Source: CALXVA01 sp944393025 (GTDB taxonomy: Bacteria > Bacillota > Clostridia > TANB77 > CAG-508). Taken from it: DNA of 64,000 nt. Each line of letters starts with the position of its first letter. Positions within the stretch are counted from its first letter, which is position 1. The notes beneath the pieces were generated by a model. It had not been told where the DNA came from. It made no database searches and saw only the letters and a list, made by a program, of their open reading frames with translations. The translations under genes were made by a program, and so were the position numbers. The DNA lies in the NCBI GenBank assembly GCA_963931445.1, contig OZ007016.1:372001-436000 (forward strand). Reading direction: 5' to 3'. Below, in pieces: positions 9,643 to 19,462 of this stretch.

Positions 9643-10908
9643 ATGAACGAAAAAATAAAAAAATATACAGAATATTGTTTGAATTGTCCTACAAAACCAT
9701 GCAGTAATAATGGGTGTCCATTAAATAATGATATACCAACATTTATAAAATTAGTAAAAGAAGAAAAAATAGAAGAAGCATATAAAATTCTTTCAAAAAC
9801 TACTGTTTTAGGAAGTATATGTGGAAGAATATGTCCTCATATGAAACAATGTCAAGGTAGTTGCATAAGAGGAATAAAAGGAGATCCTGTACAAATTGGA
9901 GAAATAGAAGCATTTGTTTTTGATAAAGCATTAAAAAACAAGTGGTATAAAAATATCGAAAAAACAACAGAATTACAAGGAAAAAGGGTAGCTGTGGTTG
10001 GAAGCGGACCTTCAGGATTAACATGTGCCAGTTTTTTAGCAAGGAGTGGAGCAGAAGTTACAATATATGAAAAATACAATAAACTTGGAGGAATTTTAGA
10101 ACATGGAATACCTAATTTTAGATTGGAAAAAAATATATTGAATAGAACAATAGAAGCAATATTAGATATGGGCATAAAAGTAGAGTATAATAAAGAGTTG
10201 GGAAAAAACTTAAATTTAGAAGATTTAGAAAAAGAGTATGATGCAATATTTTTAGGAATTGGTGCTAATATACCTTCTAAAATGAATATAGAAGGAGAAA
10301 ATTTAGAAGGTGTTTATGGAGGAAATTGCTTATTAGAAAAAGGAGAACATCCATCATACATTGGAAAAAAAGTTGCAGTAATAGGTGGGGGAAATGTTGC
10401 AATGGATTGTGCTAGAACAATAAAAAAATTAGGAGCAGAGAAAGTATATGTAATATATAGAAGAGCAGAAAAACAAATGCCAGCAGAAAGTAAAGAAATT
10501 GAGGAAGCAAAAAAAGAAGGAATAGAATTTTTATTTCAAAATAATATTGTAAAAATACTTGGAAAGAATAAAGTAGAAAAAATAGAATGCATAAAAACGA
10601 AACTTATAAAAAAAGAAGGAGAATTAAGAGAAGTTCCTGTTAATATAGACTACAGTAATTATGAAATGGAGATAGACTATGTAGTAATGGCAGTAGGTTC
10701 TGAAGTAGAAAAAGAATTAATAAATAAATTAGGATTAAAGATAAATAAATGGGGATATATAGAAGTAAATGAAGAACATTGTACATCAAAGAAAGGAATA
10801 TATGCAGGAGGAGATGTAGTAGGAGATAAAGGAACAGTTGCATGGGCAGCAAGAGCAGGAAGAGATGTAGCAGAAATTATTAAACAAAATTTAAAAAATT
10901 ATAAATAG
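9643..10908 (+). CDS. GltD-like NAD(P)-dependent flavin oxidoreductase
   Basis: Related to the small subunit of glutamate synthase and to the catalytic module of NfnB-like enzymes. The N-terminus carries the ferredoxin-like cysteines CLNCPTKPCSNNGCP and ICGRICPHMKQCQGSC, then FAD-binding VAVVGSGPSGL near residue 105, NAD(P)-binding VAVIGGGNVAMD near 245, and a C-terminal YAGGDVVGDKGTVAWAARAGRD. Start is set at MNEKIKKY behind AAAGGA; an in-frame ATG at 9541 would overlap the nudF gene and has no ribosome site. No large subunit (gltB) is adjacent, so the electron-transfer partner and true reaction are unknown. Confidence 0.82.
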   Translation: MNEKIKKYTEYCLNCPTKPCSNNGCPLNNDIPTFIKLVKEEKIEEAYKILSKTTVLGSICGRICPHMKQCQGSCIRGIKGDPVQIGEIEAFVFDKALKNKWYKNIEKTTELQGKRVAVVGSGPSGLTCASFLARSGAEVTIYEKYNKLGGILEHGIPNFRLEKNILNRTIEAILDMGIKVEYNKELGKNLNLEDLEKEYDAIFLGIGANIPSKMNIEGENLEGVYGGNCLLEKGEHPSYIGKKVAVIGGGNVAMDCARTIKKLGAEKVYVIYRRAEKQMPAESKEIEEAKKEGIEFLFQNNIVKILGKNKVEKIECIKTKLIKKEGELREVPVNIDYSNYEMEIDYVVMAVGSEVEKELINKLGLKINKWGYIEVNEEHCTSKKGIYAGGDVVGDKGTVAWAARAGRDVAEIIKQNLKNYK

Positions 10909-10920
10909 ATATAAATAATG

Positions 10921-10990
10921 TTACAAAAATATTACAAACATATTACAATTAAGAATAATCATTGACTTAAGACTATCTTAATAATATAAT
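10921..10990 (+). promoter_or_regulatory. Promoter with TTACAAAAATATTACAA operator-like repeats
   Basis: TTGACT (10962-10967), a 17-base spacer and a perfect TATAAT (10985-10990) form a strong sigma-A type promoter for the Cys-rich gene. Just upstream are direct TTAC-AAA repeats including the 17-mer TTACAAAAATATTACAA (10921-10937). The same 17-mer recurs at 17191-17207, and 15 bases of it at 14484-14498, each upstream of another gene, suggesting a shared regulator binding site. Confidence 0.6.
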
Positions 10991-11026
10991 GTAATATAAT
11001 AAATAGTAATATATGGGAGTGAAAAA

Positions 11027-13052
11027 ATGAAAAAAATTAAAATTAGATTATTAATACTTACCTTAGTACTAATATTAATAATTTCAGCAATATCTATAGT
11101 CCTTATAAAAAACAATGTATTAGCAACAGAAGGTGAATGTGCAGTATGTGGTGGAACAGGAAAAGTATCTGGAAGATGTGAAGGAGGCTATACTTCTACA
11201 TGTAGTAAATGTAATGGTAATCTTTATGTTGCTCATACAGGTGTATATGCATCATATGACTCAACTAAATCAATGAACTGCAGCGTTTGTGGAAAAACAC
11301 GGAACAGTAAAATATTATAACTGCACAGTTTCCGGATGTAATACAACAAAAGTTACATTTACATGTTCTTCATGTGGACATAGTGAGGAGTCAAATGAAA
11401 CAGAACATTATTTACCATGTACTACATGTGATGGGACAGGAGAAATTGATCATCCATGCCAACATGGTTATACAACATCTCATTCAATAACGGTTGATTG
11501 TGATGTTTGTTCTGGTACGGGCGTATGTGATCATCAGTTTAGCGATTGGGAATATTTTGAGAATAATACACATAAGAGAACTTGTTCAAAATGTACAGCT
11601 GAAGAAACTACCGATTGTGATAGTGAATCAGGAGTATACATAGATGAAAATAATCACTACATAGCTTGTAGTTTATGTGGAAATCAAACTACAGAAATAG
11701 AACAACATAATTTAACTGATGTAATAGATAATAAAAACGGAACACATAGTGGAACATGTACAATTTGTGACCAAGAAGTTACACAAAACCATAAAGAAAC
11801 AATAGATGAAAAAGTAGAACCTACATGTGAAAAAACAGGTTTAACAGAAGGTTCACATTGTGAAATATGTAATGCAATAATAAAAGCTCAAGAAGAAATA
11901 CCAGCAACAGGACATACAGTAGAAGAATGGACAGACAATGGAGATGGAACACATAGTGGAAATTGTACAATATGTGGAGAAAAAATAACAGAAGAACATG
12001 ATTATGAAAGTGGAGAATGTATAGATTGTGGAGAAAAAGAACCATGTGAGCATACATATGAAATGCAAAGTAATGAAACACAACATTGGGAAGAATGTAC
12101 AAAATGTGGAGAAATTAAAGAAGGAACATTAGAGAACCATAATATAGAAGGATGGACAGATAATGGAGATGGAACTCATAGTGGAACATGTACAGTTTGC
12201 AATTATAAAATAACAAAAGAACATGATTATGAAAGTGGAGAATGTATAGATTGTGGAGAAAAAGAACCATGTAATCATACATATGAAATAAAAAGTAATG
12301 AAACACAACATTGGGAAGAATGTACAAAATGTGGAGAAATTAAAGAAGGAACATTAGAAAACCATAATATAGAAGAATGGACAGATAATGGAAATGGAAC
12401 TCATAGTGGGATATGTACAGTTTGCAATTATAAAATAACAAAAGAGCATAATTATGAAAATGAAGAATGTACAGACTGTGGAGCAGAAGAAAAAGAAACA
12501 GAATGTGAGCATATATATGAAATGAAAAATGATGAAACACAGCATTGGGAAGAATGTACAAAATGTGGAGAAATTAAAGAAGGAACATTAGAGAACCATA
12601 ATATAGAAGGATGGACAGATAATGGAAATGGAACTCATAGTGGAACATGTACAGTTTGCAATTACGAAATAGTAGAAAATCATACCGGAGGAACAAATAC
12701 AGATTGTACAAAATGCTCATATAAAGCAAATAATGATAATGATAATGACAACGATAATGACAATGATAATGACAATAACAATGATAATGATAATAACAAT
12801 GATAATGACAATGATAATAACAACAATAATAGTAATAATAATAGCAACAACAATAATAGCAGCAATAATAATAACAGCAATAATAATAACAGCAATAATA
12901 ATAACAGCAATAATAATGATAATACACAAGCCAATACTAATATACCACAAACAGGAACTAATAATGCAGTAATATTAGTAACTATAATCTTTCTTGGAGT
13001 AACTTCAATATTAGCTTTTTTAAAGATTAAAAAAAGTAAAGATATAAAATAA
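11027..13052 (+). CDS. Sortase-anchored Cys-rich zinc-ribbon repeat protein, frame broken at CGG (11300)
   Basis: An exported surface protein of about 674 residues. It opens with a basic start and hydrophobic segment (LLILTLVLILIISAISIVLI) as signal sequence, then DnaJ-like CxxCxGxG ribbons (CAVCGGTGKVSG, CTTCDGTGEI, CDVCSGTG), then 75-residue repeats rich in CxxC pairs, an Asn/Asp/Ser run, and a sorting signal: IPQTG, hydrophobic helix, basic tail KIKKSK. The frame breaks after codon 91 (ACA CGG AAC); skipping the C gives CGKTGTVKYYNC and links the two halves. Promoter at 10962-10990, terminator at 13064. Ligand and function are unknown; zinc binding is inferred from the Cys pairs. Confidence 0.8.
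11300..11303 (+). other. CGG-A frame-shift site 2 (Cys-rich protein)
   Basis: Zero frame reads AAA ACA CGG AAC and soon hits a stop; skipping C11300 reads AAA ACA GGA ACA and continues for a further 580 codons to the sorting signal. Confidence 0.8.
11922..12690 (+). repeat. 75-codon tandem repeats in the Cys-rich gene
   Basis: About three and a half units with a 225-bp period, each of the form EWTDNGDGTHSG, CTVCNYKITKEHDYE, CIDCGEKEPC, HTYEM, NETQHWEECTKCGEIKEG, LENHNIE. Units are nearly identical at DNA level, indicating recent duplication or recombination, and would be prone to copy-number change. Confidence 0.85.
12730..12922 (+). repeat. Asn/Asp/Ser-encoding simple repeat
   Basis: A run built from AATGAT, AATGAC and AACAGCAATAAT units encoding poly-(Asn/Asp) then poly-(Asn/Ser). 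It forms a flexible stalk between the ribbon repeats and the IPQTG sorting motif, as is common in wall-anchored proteins. Confidence 0.85.
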
Positions 13053-13063
13053 ATTTTAAAATT

Positions 13064-13101
13064 AAAGCAAAGCAATACAAATATAATTGCTTTGCTTTTA
13101 A
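13064..13101 (+). terminator. Rho-independent terminator of the Cys-rich gene
   Basis: AAAGCAAAGCAAT pairs with ATTGCTTTGCTTTT across a 9-base loop, starting 12 bases after the stop. The rest of the gap to 13340 shows nothing I can identify. Confidence 0.8.
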
Positions 13102-13340
13102 AACGAGAAAAGCAGATTCGCATTTTATAGTATTTACTTAGCTAGTATGCACTGGACAAGGAAACTTAACCTTGCTGTATAGAAGAAATTGTTAAAAATA
13201 CTCGAAATTTTAAATGAAAAGTCAATTTTTCTTTTGAAAATAAAATATATTTTCACTTTGAGGTGCACAACTTAAAGTTCATAATGTTTCCTATATAATA
13301 AAAAACAGATGGAATTATTAATTTATCCATCTATTTTTCT

Positions 13341-14417
13341 TTAACTTTTAAATTCGACAGTAGCAGATAAAATTGCTTTTAACTTTTTAAAGAAAACTGA
13401 AATTTTAGAGTTATTTACAGTAACTAAATTTGTATTGTTCATAATTGTTTCATATTTATTATCTAAATCCATCATTTTATCTATATAAAATTCATTAAAA
13501 TTAGAATAATTATCAGAAATACCTATAAAGTTCTTATAATTGTATAATTTTAATCTATATTCATCAATATCCGCAGTAGTTAGGATTTTATTATATAAAT
13601 TATTGAAATATGAAGAATATATAAGATCCTGAGTTTCAAAGAAAAGTTTTCTAATTTTTACTTTATAAGCTTCTATTTTTTTTGCTATTTTTTGTGCTTT
13701 CATTCCTTCGCATTTATCACTCATTAGTATATTATTAAACTTAATTTCCTTTTCCTCTGTTTCCATTATTTTATCTAGATTATTTTGTATTTTTAAAAAG
13801 TTATTTAATCCACAAGAAGAAACAAGAGATTCTTTAAAAGATGAAGAACCGTAAAAAGTGCTATCATATAAAACAGATTCTCCAGTAATATAAGACATTT
13901 GTTTAACTAAATTACATAACATCGGGTAATATGAAGGACTTGTTGTTGGAAAGGATATTCCATAATATTTTACAATCTCCTCATTTGAACCATTAGCTTT
14001 TGAAGCCATAAGTTGAACAGCACCTTCATTTAAGGCCATTCCACAAATTTTTAAATCACCAAAATCGCATAATCCTAATTTTAAAAGATGACCTTTTTTA
14101 TCTTTGATTTCTTGTAAATAATGTATAAATTCATGTATTGCAAAGTTCTCTAATTTGTCTAAACTAGTACCATCCTTAAAGTACATAGATGAATTTTTAT
14201 AAAAATAAGTTGCTTCTGCAAAACCATCAGGTATTTCAGCAATATACATAGGAATTCTAGATAATGCTATAAATAGATTTTGAAAAATAAAATTCTGATC
14301 TGGAAAAGTTTTACATAATTTTTCAGCAATATTCCTTGATATAGTATTTATACTTAATGTGTCTAAAGGTCTAATTACTTTAATACCATCTTTTTTTAAA
14401 TCTGATTCAATACTCAT
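13341..14417 (-). CDS. Putative HExxH zinc metallopeptidase-like protein, 358 aa
   Basis: The sequence AIHEFIHYLQE near residue 93 is a HExxH zinc-binding helix, and ALNEGAVQLM about 35 residues on supplies a plausible third ligand (Glu in NEG), the arrangement of gluzincins. No signal peptide or membrane span is seen, so it would be cytoplasmic or released by an unknown route. The C-terminal half is helical and Lys/Asn-rich without known motifs. It lies downstream of leuS on the same strand, separated by a palindrome carrying the TTACAAAAATATTAC motif. Protease activity is inference; family not recognised. Confidence 0.65.
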   Translation of the reverse strand: MSIESDLKKDGIKVIRPLDTLSINTISRNIAEKLCKTFPDQNFIFQNLFIALSRIPMYIAEIPDGFAEATYFYKNSSMYFKDGTSLDKLENFAIHEFIHYLQEIKDKKGHLLKLGLCDFGDLKICGMALNEGAVQLMASKANGSNEEIVKYYGISFPTTSPSYYPMLCNLVKQMSYITGESVLYDSTFYGSSSFKESLVSSCGLNNFLKIQNNLDKIMETEEKEIKFNNILMSDKCEGMKAQKIAKKIEAYKVKIRKLFFETQDLIYSSYFNNLYNKILTTADIDEYRLKLYNYKNFIGISDNYSNFNEFYIDKMMDLDNKYETIMNNTNLVTVNNSKISVFFKKLKAILSATVEFKS

Positions 14418-14474
14418 AATATTTGTATTTCTCCTTAGTAATTCATATATTTAAATTATACTACAAAAAATATA

Positions 14475-14503
14475 AAAGTAATATTACAAAAATATTACTT
14501 TTA
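14475..14503 (-). terminator. Perfect palindrome between leuS and the HExxH gene
   Basis: AAAAGTAATATT / AATATTACTTTT form a perfect 12-bp stem around a 5-base loop. It can be the leuS terminator, but it also contains TTACAAAAATATTAC, the motif shared with 10921 and 17191, and could act as an operator for the gene ending at 13341. Confidence 0.5.
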
Positions 14504-14559
14504 TATTACAAATATATTACAAATATATAATATGAAAAATAATGTATATAATTATATTA

Positions 14560-16956
14560 TTATTTAACTACTATATTATATATTTTTCCTTTTACATATA
14601 TTTCTTTAATAATTGTTTTTCCTTCTATGTGATTTTTAACATTTGGGGCGTTATGTGCTATTTCTTTAATTTGTTCTTCTAGTAAATCTATTGAAATTGA
14701 TATTGTAGCTCTAACTTTACCGTTAACCTGTATAGGAAGATTTATTTCATCATTTACTAATTTGCTTTCATCATAGTTTGGCCATGTTTCATAAGTAATT
14801 GTATTTGAATGACCTAATTTATTCCATAATTCTTCGGCTATATGAGGAGCAACAGGACTCAATAATTTTACAAATCCTTCTGCATATTTTTTAGGAAGTA
14901 TTTCTTCTTTTGTAGCACTATTAATAAATATCATCATTTGAGAAATTGCAGTATTAAAATACATATTTTCATAGTCATTTGTAACTTTTTTTACAGTATA
15001 ATTGTATATTTTTTCTAAATTTTTATTTTCAATGTCTGTAATTTTATTAGATTCAACAAATAATCTCCAAACTCTATCGAGAAATTTTTTAGAACCATCT
15101 ATTCCATTTGGATCCCAAGGTTTTGCTGCATCTATAGGTCCCATAAACATTTCATAAATTCTTAAGGCATCAGCTCCATATTCTTTTACCATATCATCTG
15201 GATTTATAACATTTCCTTTTGATTTGCTCATCTTTTCACCATTTGATCCTAATATCATTCCTTGATGACGAAGTTTTGCAAAAGGTTCTTTAGTAGGAGC
15301 AATCCCTTTATTATATAAGTAATTATTCCAAAATCTTGAATATAATAAATGTCCGACAGCGTGTTCAGGACCACCAACATATAAATCTACTGGCATCCAG
15401 TGCTTTAAAAGTTGTGGGTCAGCAATTTCATTTTCATTATTAGGATCAATATACCTTAAAAAATACCAGCTAGATCCAGCGCTTCCAGGCATAGTACTAG
15501 TTTCGCGTTTTGCTTTTTTTCCTTCAAAAGTTGTATTTACCCAAGATGTTGCTTTATCTAAAGGAGAAGCTCCTGTTTTAGATGGAGCATAATCTTCAAG
15601 TTCTGGTAAAACTAAAGGAAGTTCATCATCTGCAAGTACATGAATTTCATTATTTTCTGTAAATACAATAGGAATTGGTTCTCCCCAATAGCGTTGCCTT
15701 GCAAATATCCATTCACGAATTTTATAATTAACTTTTTTAGTTCCAATTTCATGTTCTTCTAACCAAGAAATAATTTTATCCATTGCATCTTGTTTGTTTA
15801 AACCATTTAAAAATTCTGAATTTATATGAATCCCATCTTCAGTAAATGCTTTTTTTGAAATATCTCCACCTTCAAGAACTGGAATTATTTCAATTCCAAA
15901 CTTTTTTGCAAATTCATAATCTCTTTCATCATGTGCAGGTACAGCCATAATAGCACCTGTTCCATAAGAAGAAAGTACATAATCTGAAATCCAAATAGGT
16001 ATTTCTTTTCCATTTACAGGATTTATAGCATAACTACCAGTAAAACAACCTGTCTTTTCTTTATTTAATTCTGTTCTTTCTAAATCAGATTTACTAGCAG
16101 AAGATTTTTTATATTCTTCAACTTCTTTTTTACAATCCTTAGTAGTAATTTCATCAATTAGTTTATGTTCAGGAGCAAGAACACAATATGTAGCTCCAAA
16201 TAAAGTATCTGGTCTGGTTGTGAAAACTGTAAAGAATTTATTTGTACCCACAATTTTAAAATTAACTTCTGCACCAATAGATTTACCAATCCAATTTCTT
16301 TGAATTTCCTTTGTAGATTCTGGCCAATCTAATTCGTCTAATCCGGCTAAAAGTGTTTCTGCATATTTAGGAATATCCATAACCCATTGCTTCATATTTT
16401 TACGAATAACAGGAAATCCACCTCTCTCACTTTTTCCATCAATAACTTCATCATTAGAAAGAACACAACCTAATTCTTCGCACCAGTTAACAGGCATTTC
16501 AACAAGTTTAGCTAGTCCATCTTCATATAGCTTTTTAAATATCCATTGAGTCCATTTATAATAATTAGGATCACAAGTAGAAATTTCCTTGCTCCAATCA
16601 AAAGAAAAACCAAGCATTTTTAACTGTTTCTTAAATGTTTCAATATTTTTTTTAGTAAAGCCAGCAGGGTGATTTCCTGTTTTTATTGCATATTGTTCAG
16701 CAGGAAGACCAAAAGCATCCCATCCCATTGGATGAAGAACATTATATCCTTGCATTCTTCTCATTCTAGACATTATATCTGTAGCTGTATATCCTTCGGG
16801 ATGACCAACATGAAGACCTTGACCAGATGGATAAGGAAACATATCTAATGCATAATATTTAGGTTTAGAAAAATCCCATACATCAGTTTTAAATGTTTCA
16901 TGTTCATCCCAATATTTTTGCCATTTTTTTTCTATTTCATTAAAATTGTATGACAT
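14560..16956 (-). CDS. leuS: Leucyl-tRNA synthetase
   Basis: Charges tRNA-Leu with leucine. A complete class I synthetase of 798 residues: the HIGH-type motif is HVGH at about residues 49-52 (within PYPSGQGLHVGHPEG), the editing domain includes TTRPDTLFGATYCVLAP, and KMSKS is near residue 574 (GEKMSKSKGN). The C-terminal anticodon-binding and tail regions are present. The start follows an AAAGAGGATTG ribosome site. No T-box leader is evident in the 340-base upstream gap, which holds a dispersed repeat instead. CGC is used for Arg in RQRYWGEP; CGG is not used. Confidence 0.97.
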   Translation of the reverse strand: MSYNFNEIEKKWQKYWDEHETFKTDVWDFSKPKYYALDMFPYPSGQGLHVGHPEGYTATDIMSRMRRMQGYNVLHPMGWDAFGLPAEQYAIKTGNHPAGFTKKNIETFKKQLKMLGFSFDWSKEISTCDPNYYKWTQWIFKKLYEDGLAKLVEMPVNWCEELGCVLSNDEVIDGKSERGGFPVIRKNMKQWVMDIPKYAETLLAGLDELDWPESTKEIQRNWIGKSIGAEVNFKIVGTNKFFTVFTTRPDTLFGATYCVLAPEHKLIDEITTKDCKKEVEEYKKSSASKSDLERTELNKEKTGCFTGSYAINPVNGKEIPIWISDYVLSSYGTGAIMAVPAHDERDYEFAKKFGIEIIPVLEGGDISKKAFTEDGIHINSEFLNGLNKQDAMDKIISWLEEHEIGTKKVNYKIREWIFARQRYWGEPIPIVFTENNEIHVLADDELPLVLPELEDYAPSKTGASPLDKATSWVNTTFEGKKAKRETSTMPGSAGSSWYFLRYIDPNNENEIADPQLLKHWMPVDLYVGGPEHAVGHLLYSRFWNNYLYNKGIAPTKEPFAKLRHQGMILGSNGEKMSKSKGNVINPDDMVKEYGADALRIYEMFMGPIDAAKPWDPNGIDGSKKFLDRVWRLFVESNKITDIENKNLEKIYNYTVKKVTNDYENMYFNTAISQMMIFINSATKEEILPKKYAEGFVKLLSPVAPHIAEELWNKLGHSNTITYETWPNYDESKLVNDEINLPIQVNGKVRATISISIDLLEEQIKEIAHNAPNVKNHIEGKTIIKEIYVKGKIYNIVVK

Positions 16957-17036
16957 ATAATCAATCCTCTTTCTTTTTAAGTAAAATCTATATTACTATA
17001 TCATAAAATGATGAAAAATTCTATAGTTTTTGTATT

Positions 17037-17170
17037 TTTTGTTATATAGTCAAAATAAATAAACTGTAACTATACAACAAGGTTATGATACTTTAGTTTG
17101 TACTAGCAAATCGAGTGACATGTGTTTCACCATTGCTCCATAGCCTAGACCTGCAAAATGCATTTTTTAT
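17037..17170. repeat. Dispersed intergenic repeat, TATTGTATAGGAAAAATCG family, copy 2 (diverged)
   Basis: A diverged copy sharing ACTATACAACAAGGTTA, CTTTAG, CGAGTGACAT and a terminal AAATGC stretch with the copies at 2053 and 50269. It fills most of the 16957-17296 gap; the remainder holds the TTACAAAAATATTACAA motif (17191-17207) upstream of the next gene. Confidence 0.6.
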
Positions 17171-17190
17171 AATTAAAAATTGTAATAATA

Positions 17191-17207
17191 TTACAAAAAT
17201 ATTACAA
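17191..17207 (+). promoter_or_regulatory. TTACAAAAATATTACAA motif
   Basis: Identical to 10921-10937, placed about 90 bases upstream of a membrane-anchored protein gene that leads into the prepilin-like gene. Possible common operator. Confidence 0.4.
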
Positions 17208-17296
17208 TTATGTAATAATACAAAAATTGCTTGTAAAAGCCAACTGAATAATATAAAATTAAAATAATATAGAACAATATAAAATGGGAGGAAAGA

Positions 17297-17767
17297 ATGA
17301 ATAAAAAGGAAAAAAGTCTAATAATAATATTAGGTATAGTAACAATATTAGTAATAATTTTAATAATAGTATTTTCAAAAAATAAAATGAATTTGGAAGA
17401 TCAACCTGAAGCAAATATTGAAACAAATGCAGAAAAATATGTAGCGGAATTAAGCAATGGAACAAGGCTAAATGTAAGTGAACAATTAAATGCAAAAAAA
17501 ACATATAAGAGCTTAGAAATAACCAATATACAATATACTGAAAAAGATGGAGAAAGTTTATTATTGGCAGATATAACAAATAAAGGAACTACTACTCATG
17601 AAACGGAAATAGTAAAAATAACAATATTAGGGGAAAATGATGAAATAATAACAGAAATAAAACCAATAATAGGAGAAGTAAAAGCAGGAGAAACAATAAA
17701 ATTAAATGCAAGTATAACAGCAGATATAGTAAATGCAAAAGATTTTACAATAGAAGAAATAAATTAA
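17297..17767 (+). CDS. Membrane-anchored protein with one extracellular domain, 156 aa
   Basis: A single N-terminal membrane helix (LIIILGIVTILVIILIIVF) after a short basic head, then about 120 residues outside. The strand-rich tail (EITNIQYTEKDGESLLLADITNKGTTTHE, then VKAGETIKL) resembles the small beta-sandwich FxLYD/DUF-type domains found in Gram-positive exported proteins; this is by eye only. GGGAGG precedes the ATG. The prepilin-like gene starts 28 bases later, so the two are probably one operon. Function unknown. Confidence 0.75.
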   Translation: MNKKEKSLIIILGIVTILVIILIIVFSKNKMNLEDQPEANIETNAEKYVAELSNGTRLNVSEQLNAKKTYKSLEITNIQYTEKDGESLLLADITNKGTTTHETEIVKITILGENDEIITEIKPIIGEVKAGETIKLNASITADIVNAKDFTIEEIN

Positions 17768-17795
17768 AAATATAAATAATAAGAAAGGTGTAAAA

Positions 17796-19437
17796 ATGAA
17801 AACAAACAATACATATATAAAGAATTTGAAAGAAGAAAAACGGAATCACTTTAATTGCACTATCTGTAACAATAATAATTTTAATAATTCTTGCTGGAAT
17901 AACAATAAGAGGATTATTTGGAGAAAATGGATTAGTAGAACAAGCAAAAAAAACTAAAAATAAAACTTTTAATAGTGTAGATAAAGAATATAGTCAAAGA
18001 GATAATATGATACAAGGATATGAAAACTTTATAACAGATCCAACAATAAAATTAGAAGGAACAATAACATTTGGAAACACAACTTGGAAAAATGGAGAAG
18101 CGAGTGTAACAATAAGTACAGATACTACATATATGTTACAGTATCAGATAAATAGTATATCAGATTCATGGCAAAAAGTATCAAATGGAGGTACTGTAAC
18201 AGGTTTAAAACATGGGGATACAATATATGCAAGATTGTGGGACGGCGAAAACGCAGGAGAACATGCAAGTAAAAGTATACAAGATAAGATAGCACCAACA
18301 ATAAATAGTTTTGATGTAACAAAAAAAGATGCAACAAGCATAACAGTAGATGTATCAGCAGTAGATAACCAATCAGGATTATATAGTTATACATTCCAAT
18401 ATAAATTATCAACAGAAAGTAATTATAGAACAGCTGCAACAAAGGTATCAAATAGTGGAACATATACATATAAATATACAGGATTAGTAGAAAATAAAAC
18501 TTATGATTTAAAAGTAATAGTAGAAGATAAAGCAAAATTAACCAGTAATCGAACCATAACTCAGATAATAGTACAATCAAATAATGTGCCTGTAATAGAG
18601 TCAGCAAAATATAATTCAAAAGATACTACTTCAATAACAGTAACATCAAAAGCAACAGATATAGACGGAGATAAATTAACATATAAGCTATATACAGCAA
18701 CATCACAAAATGGATCGTATACATTAAAAACAACATCTAGTGAAACAACACAAGGAACTACAGTAACATTAACAGCAACAGGATTATCAAATTATACAAC
18801 ATACTGGTGGTATGTACAAGTAAGTGATGGAAAAGAAATAGCAACAAGTAGCAAACAAAGCACAAAAACATATTGTCCAGGAACAGGAAACACATGTACA
18901 ACAACAGCTTGTTCAGGAAAGAAAGAGACATCATGCACAAGTTGTGGAGGAGATGGTAAAAAGAGTAGTTATTGTTCAGGCGGATCAAGTTGTTCAACAT
19001 GTGGAGGAGATGGAAGAGTTAAATGTCCGGGATCACCAAGTGTGGTAAGTACTACCTCTGGTGGAAAATGTTCATGTGGAGGAACATTTTATATGAGTAA
19101 TTTTAGGTGTTCTACATGTGGTACAACAGGGCATTCAGCTTATCATTGTAATAAATGTGGCGCAGTTTCAGGAAGCGATACTAATAAACATTCAAGTGCT
19201 ACAATATCTTGCAGTTCATGTGGAGGAGATGGAAGAAGATCATGTAGTCATGGATATACATCGTCACATACTTATTATTATACATGTTCAACATGTAGTG
19301 GAACCGGAAAAACTTCTACTTCGCCATGTATACATGGATATAGCTCAGCACATAGATATTGTGATCATTATGATACAACTACACTTACAACACATACATA
19401 TTGTTCACATGGTCGTACATCAAAACATGATGATTAG
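17796..19437 (+). CDS. Prepilin-like exported protein with FN3-like and zinc-ribbon domains, frame broken at CGG (17841)
   Basis: Starts MKTNNTYIKNLKEEK behind AAGAAAGGTG. At codon 16 the frame breaks (AAA CGG AAT); skipping the C reads GITLIALSVTIIILIILAG, a type IV prepilin cleavage site and helix, and about 546 residues in all. The same helix is in frame in the gene at 59062, also with Gly at residue 16. Then come FN3-like segments (SITVDVSAVDNQSGLYSYTF, TGLVENKTYDLKV) and from about residue 365 a Cys-rich tail of CxxCxGxG ribbons (CTSCGGDGKK, CSTCGGDGRV, CSTCSGTGKT). Probably surface-exposed after prepilin peptidase processing. Role unknown. Confidence 0.8.
17841..17844 (+). other. CGG-A frame-shift site 3 (prepilin-like gene)
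   Basis: Zero frame reads GAA AAA CGG AAT; skipping C17841 gives GAA AAA GGA ATC, that is K-G-I-T-L-I-A-L. The paralogous gene at 59062 has GGA ATA at the same residue number (16) with no extra base. Confidence 0.88.
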
Positions 19438-19462
19438 AAAGTATTAATATAATAAAAAATAT

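Noticed and set aside
12730..12922. Regular short repeats that could be mistaken for a CRISPR array
   Set aside because: They are codon-level AATGAT/AACAGC repeats without unique spacers, inside a coding frame; no cas genes are present.
11821..13123. Many long open frames on the minus strand across the Cys-rich gene
   Set aside because: They are mirror images of the 75-codon repeats and the Asn/Asp run (runs of Leu, Tyr, Cys or Ile), lack ribosome sites and have no protein-like composition.
16957..17296. A T-box or other riboswitch upstream of leuS
   Set aside because: No T-box sequence or specifier structure was seen; the region holds a dispersed repeat and the TTACAAAAATATTACAA motif.
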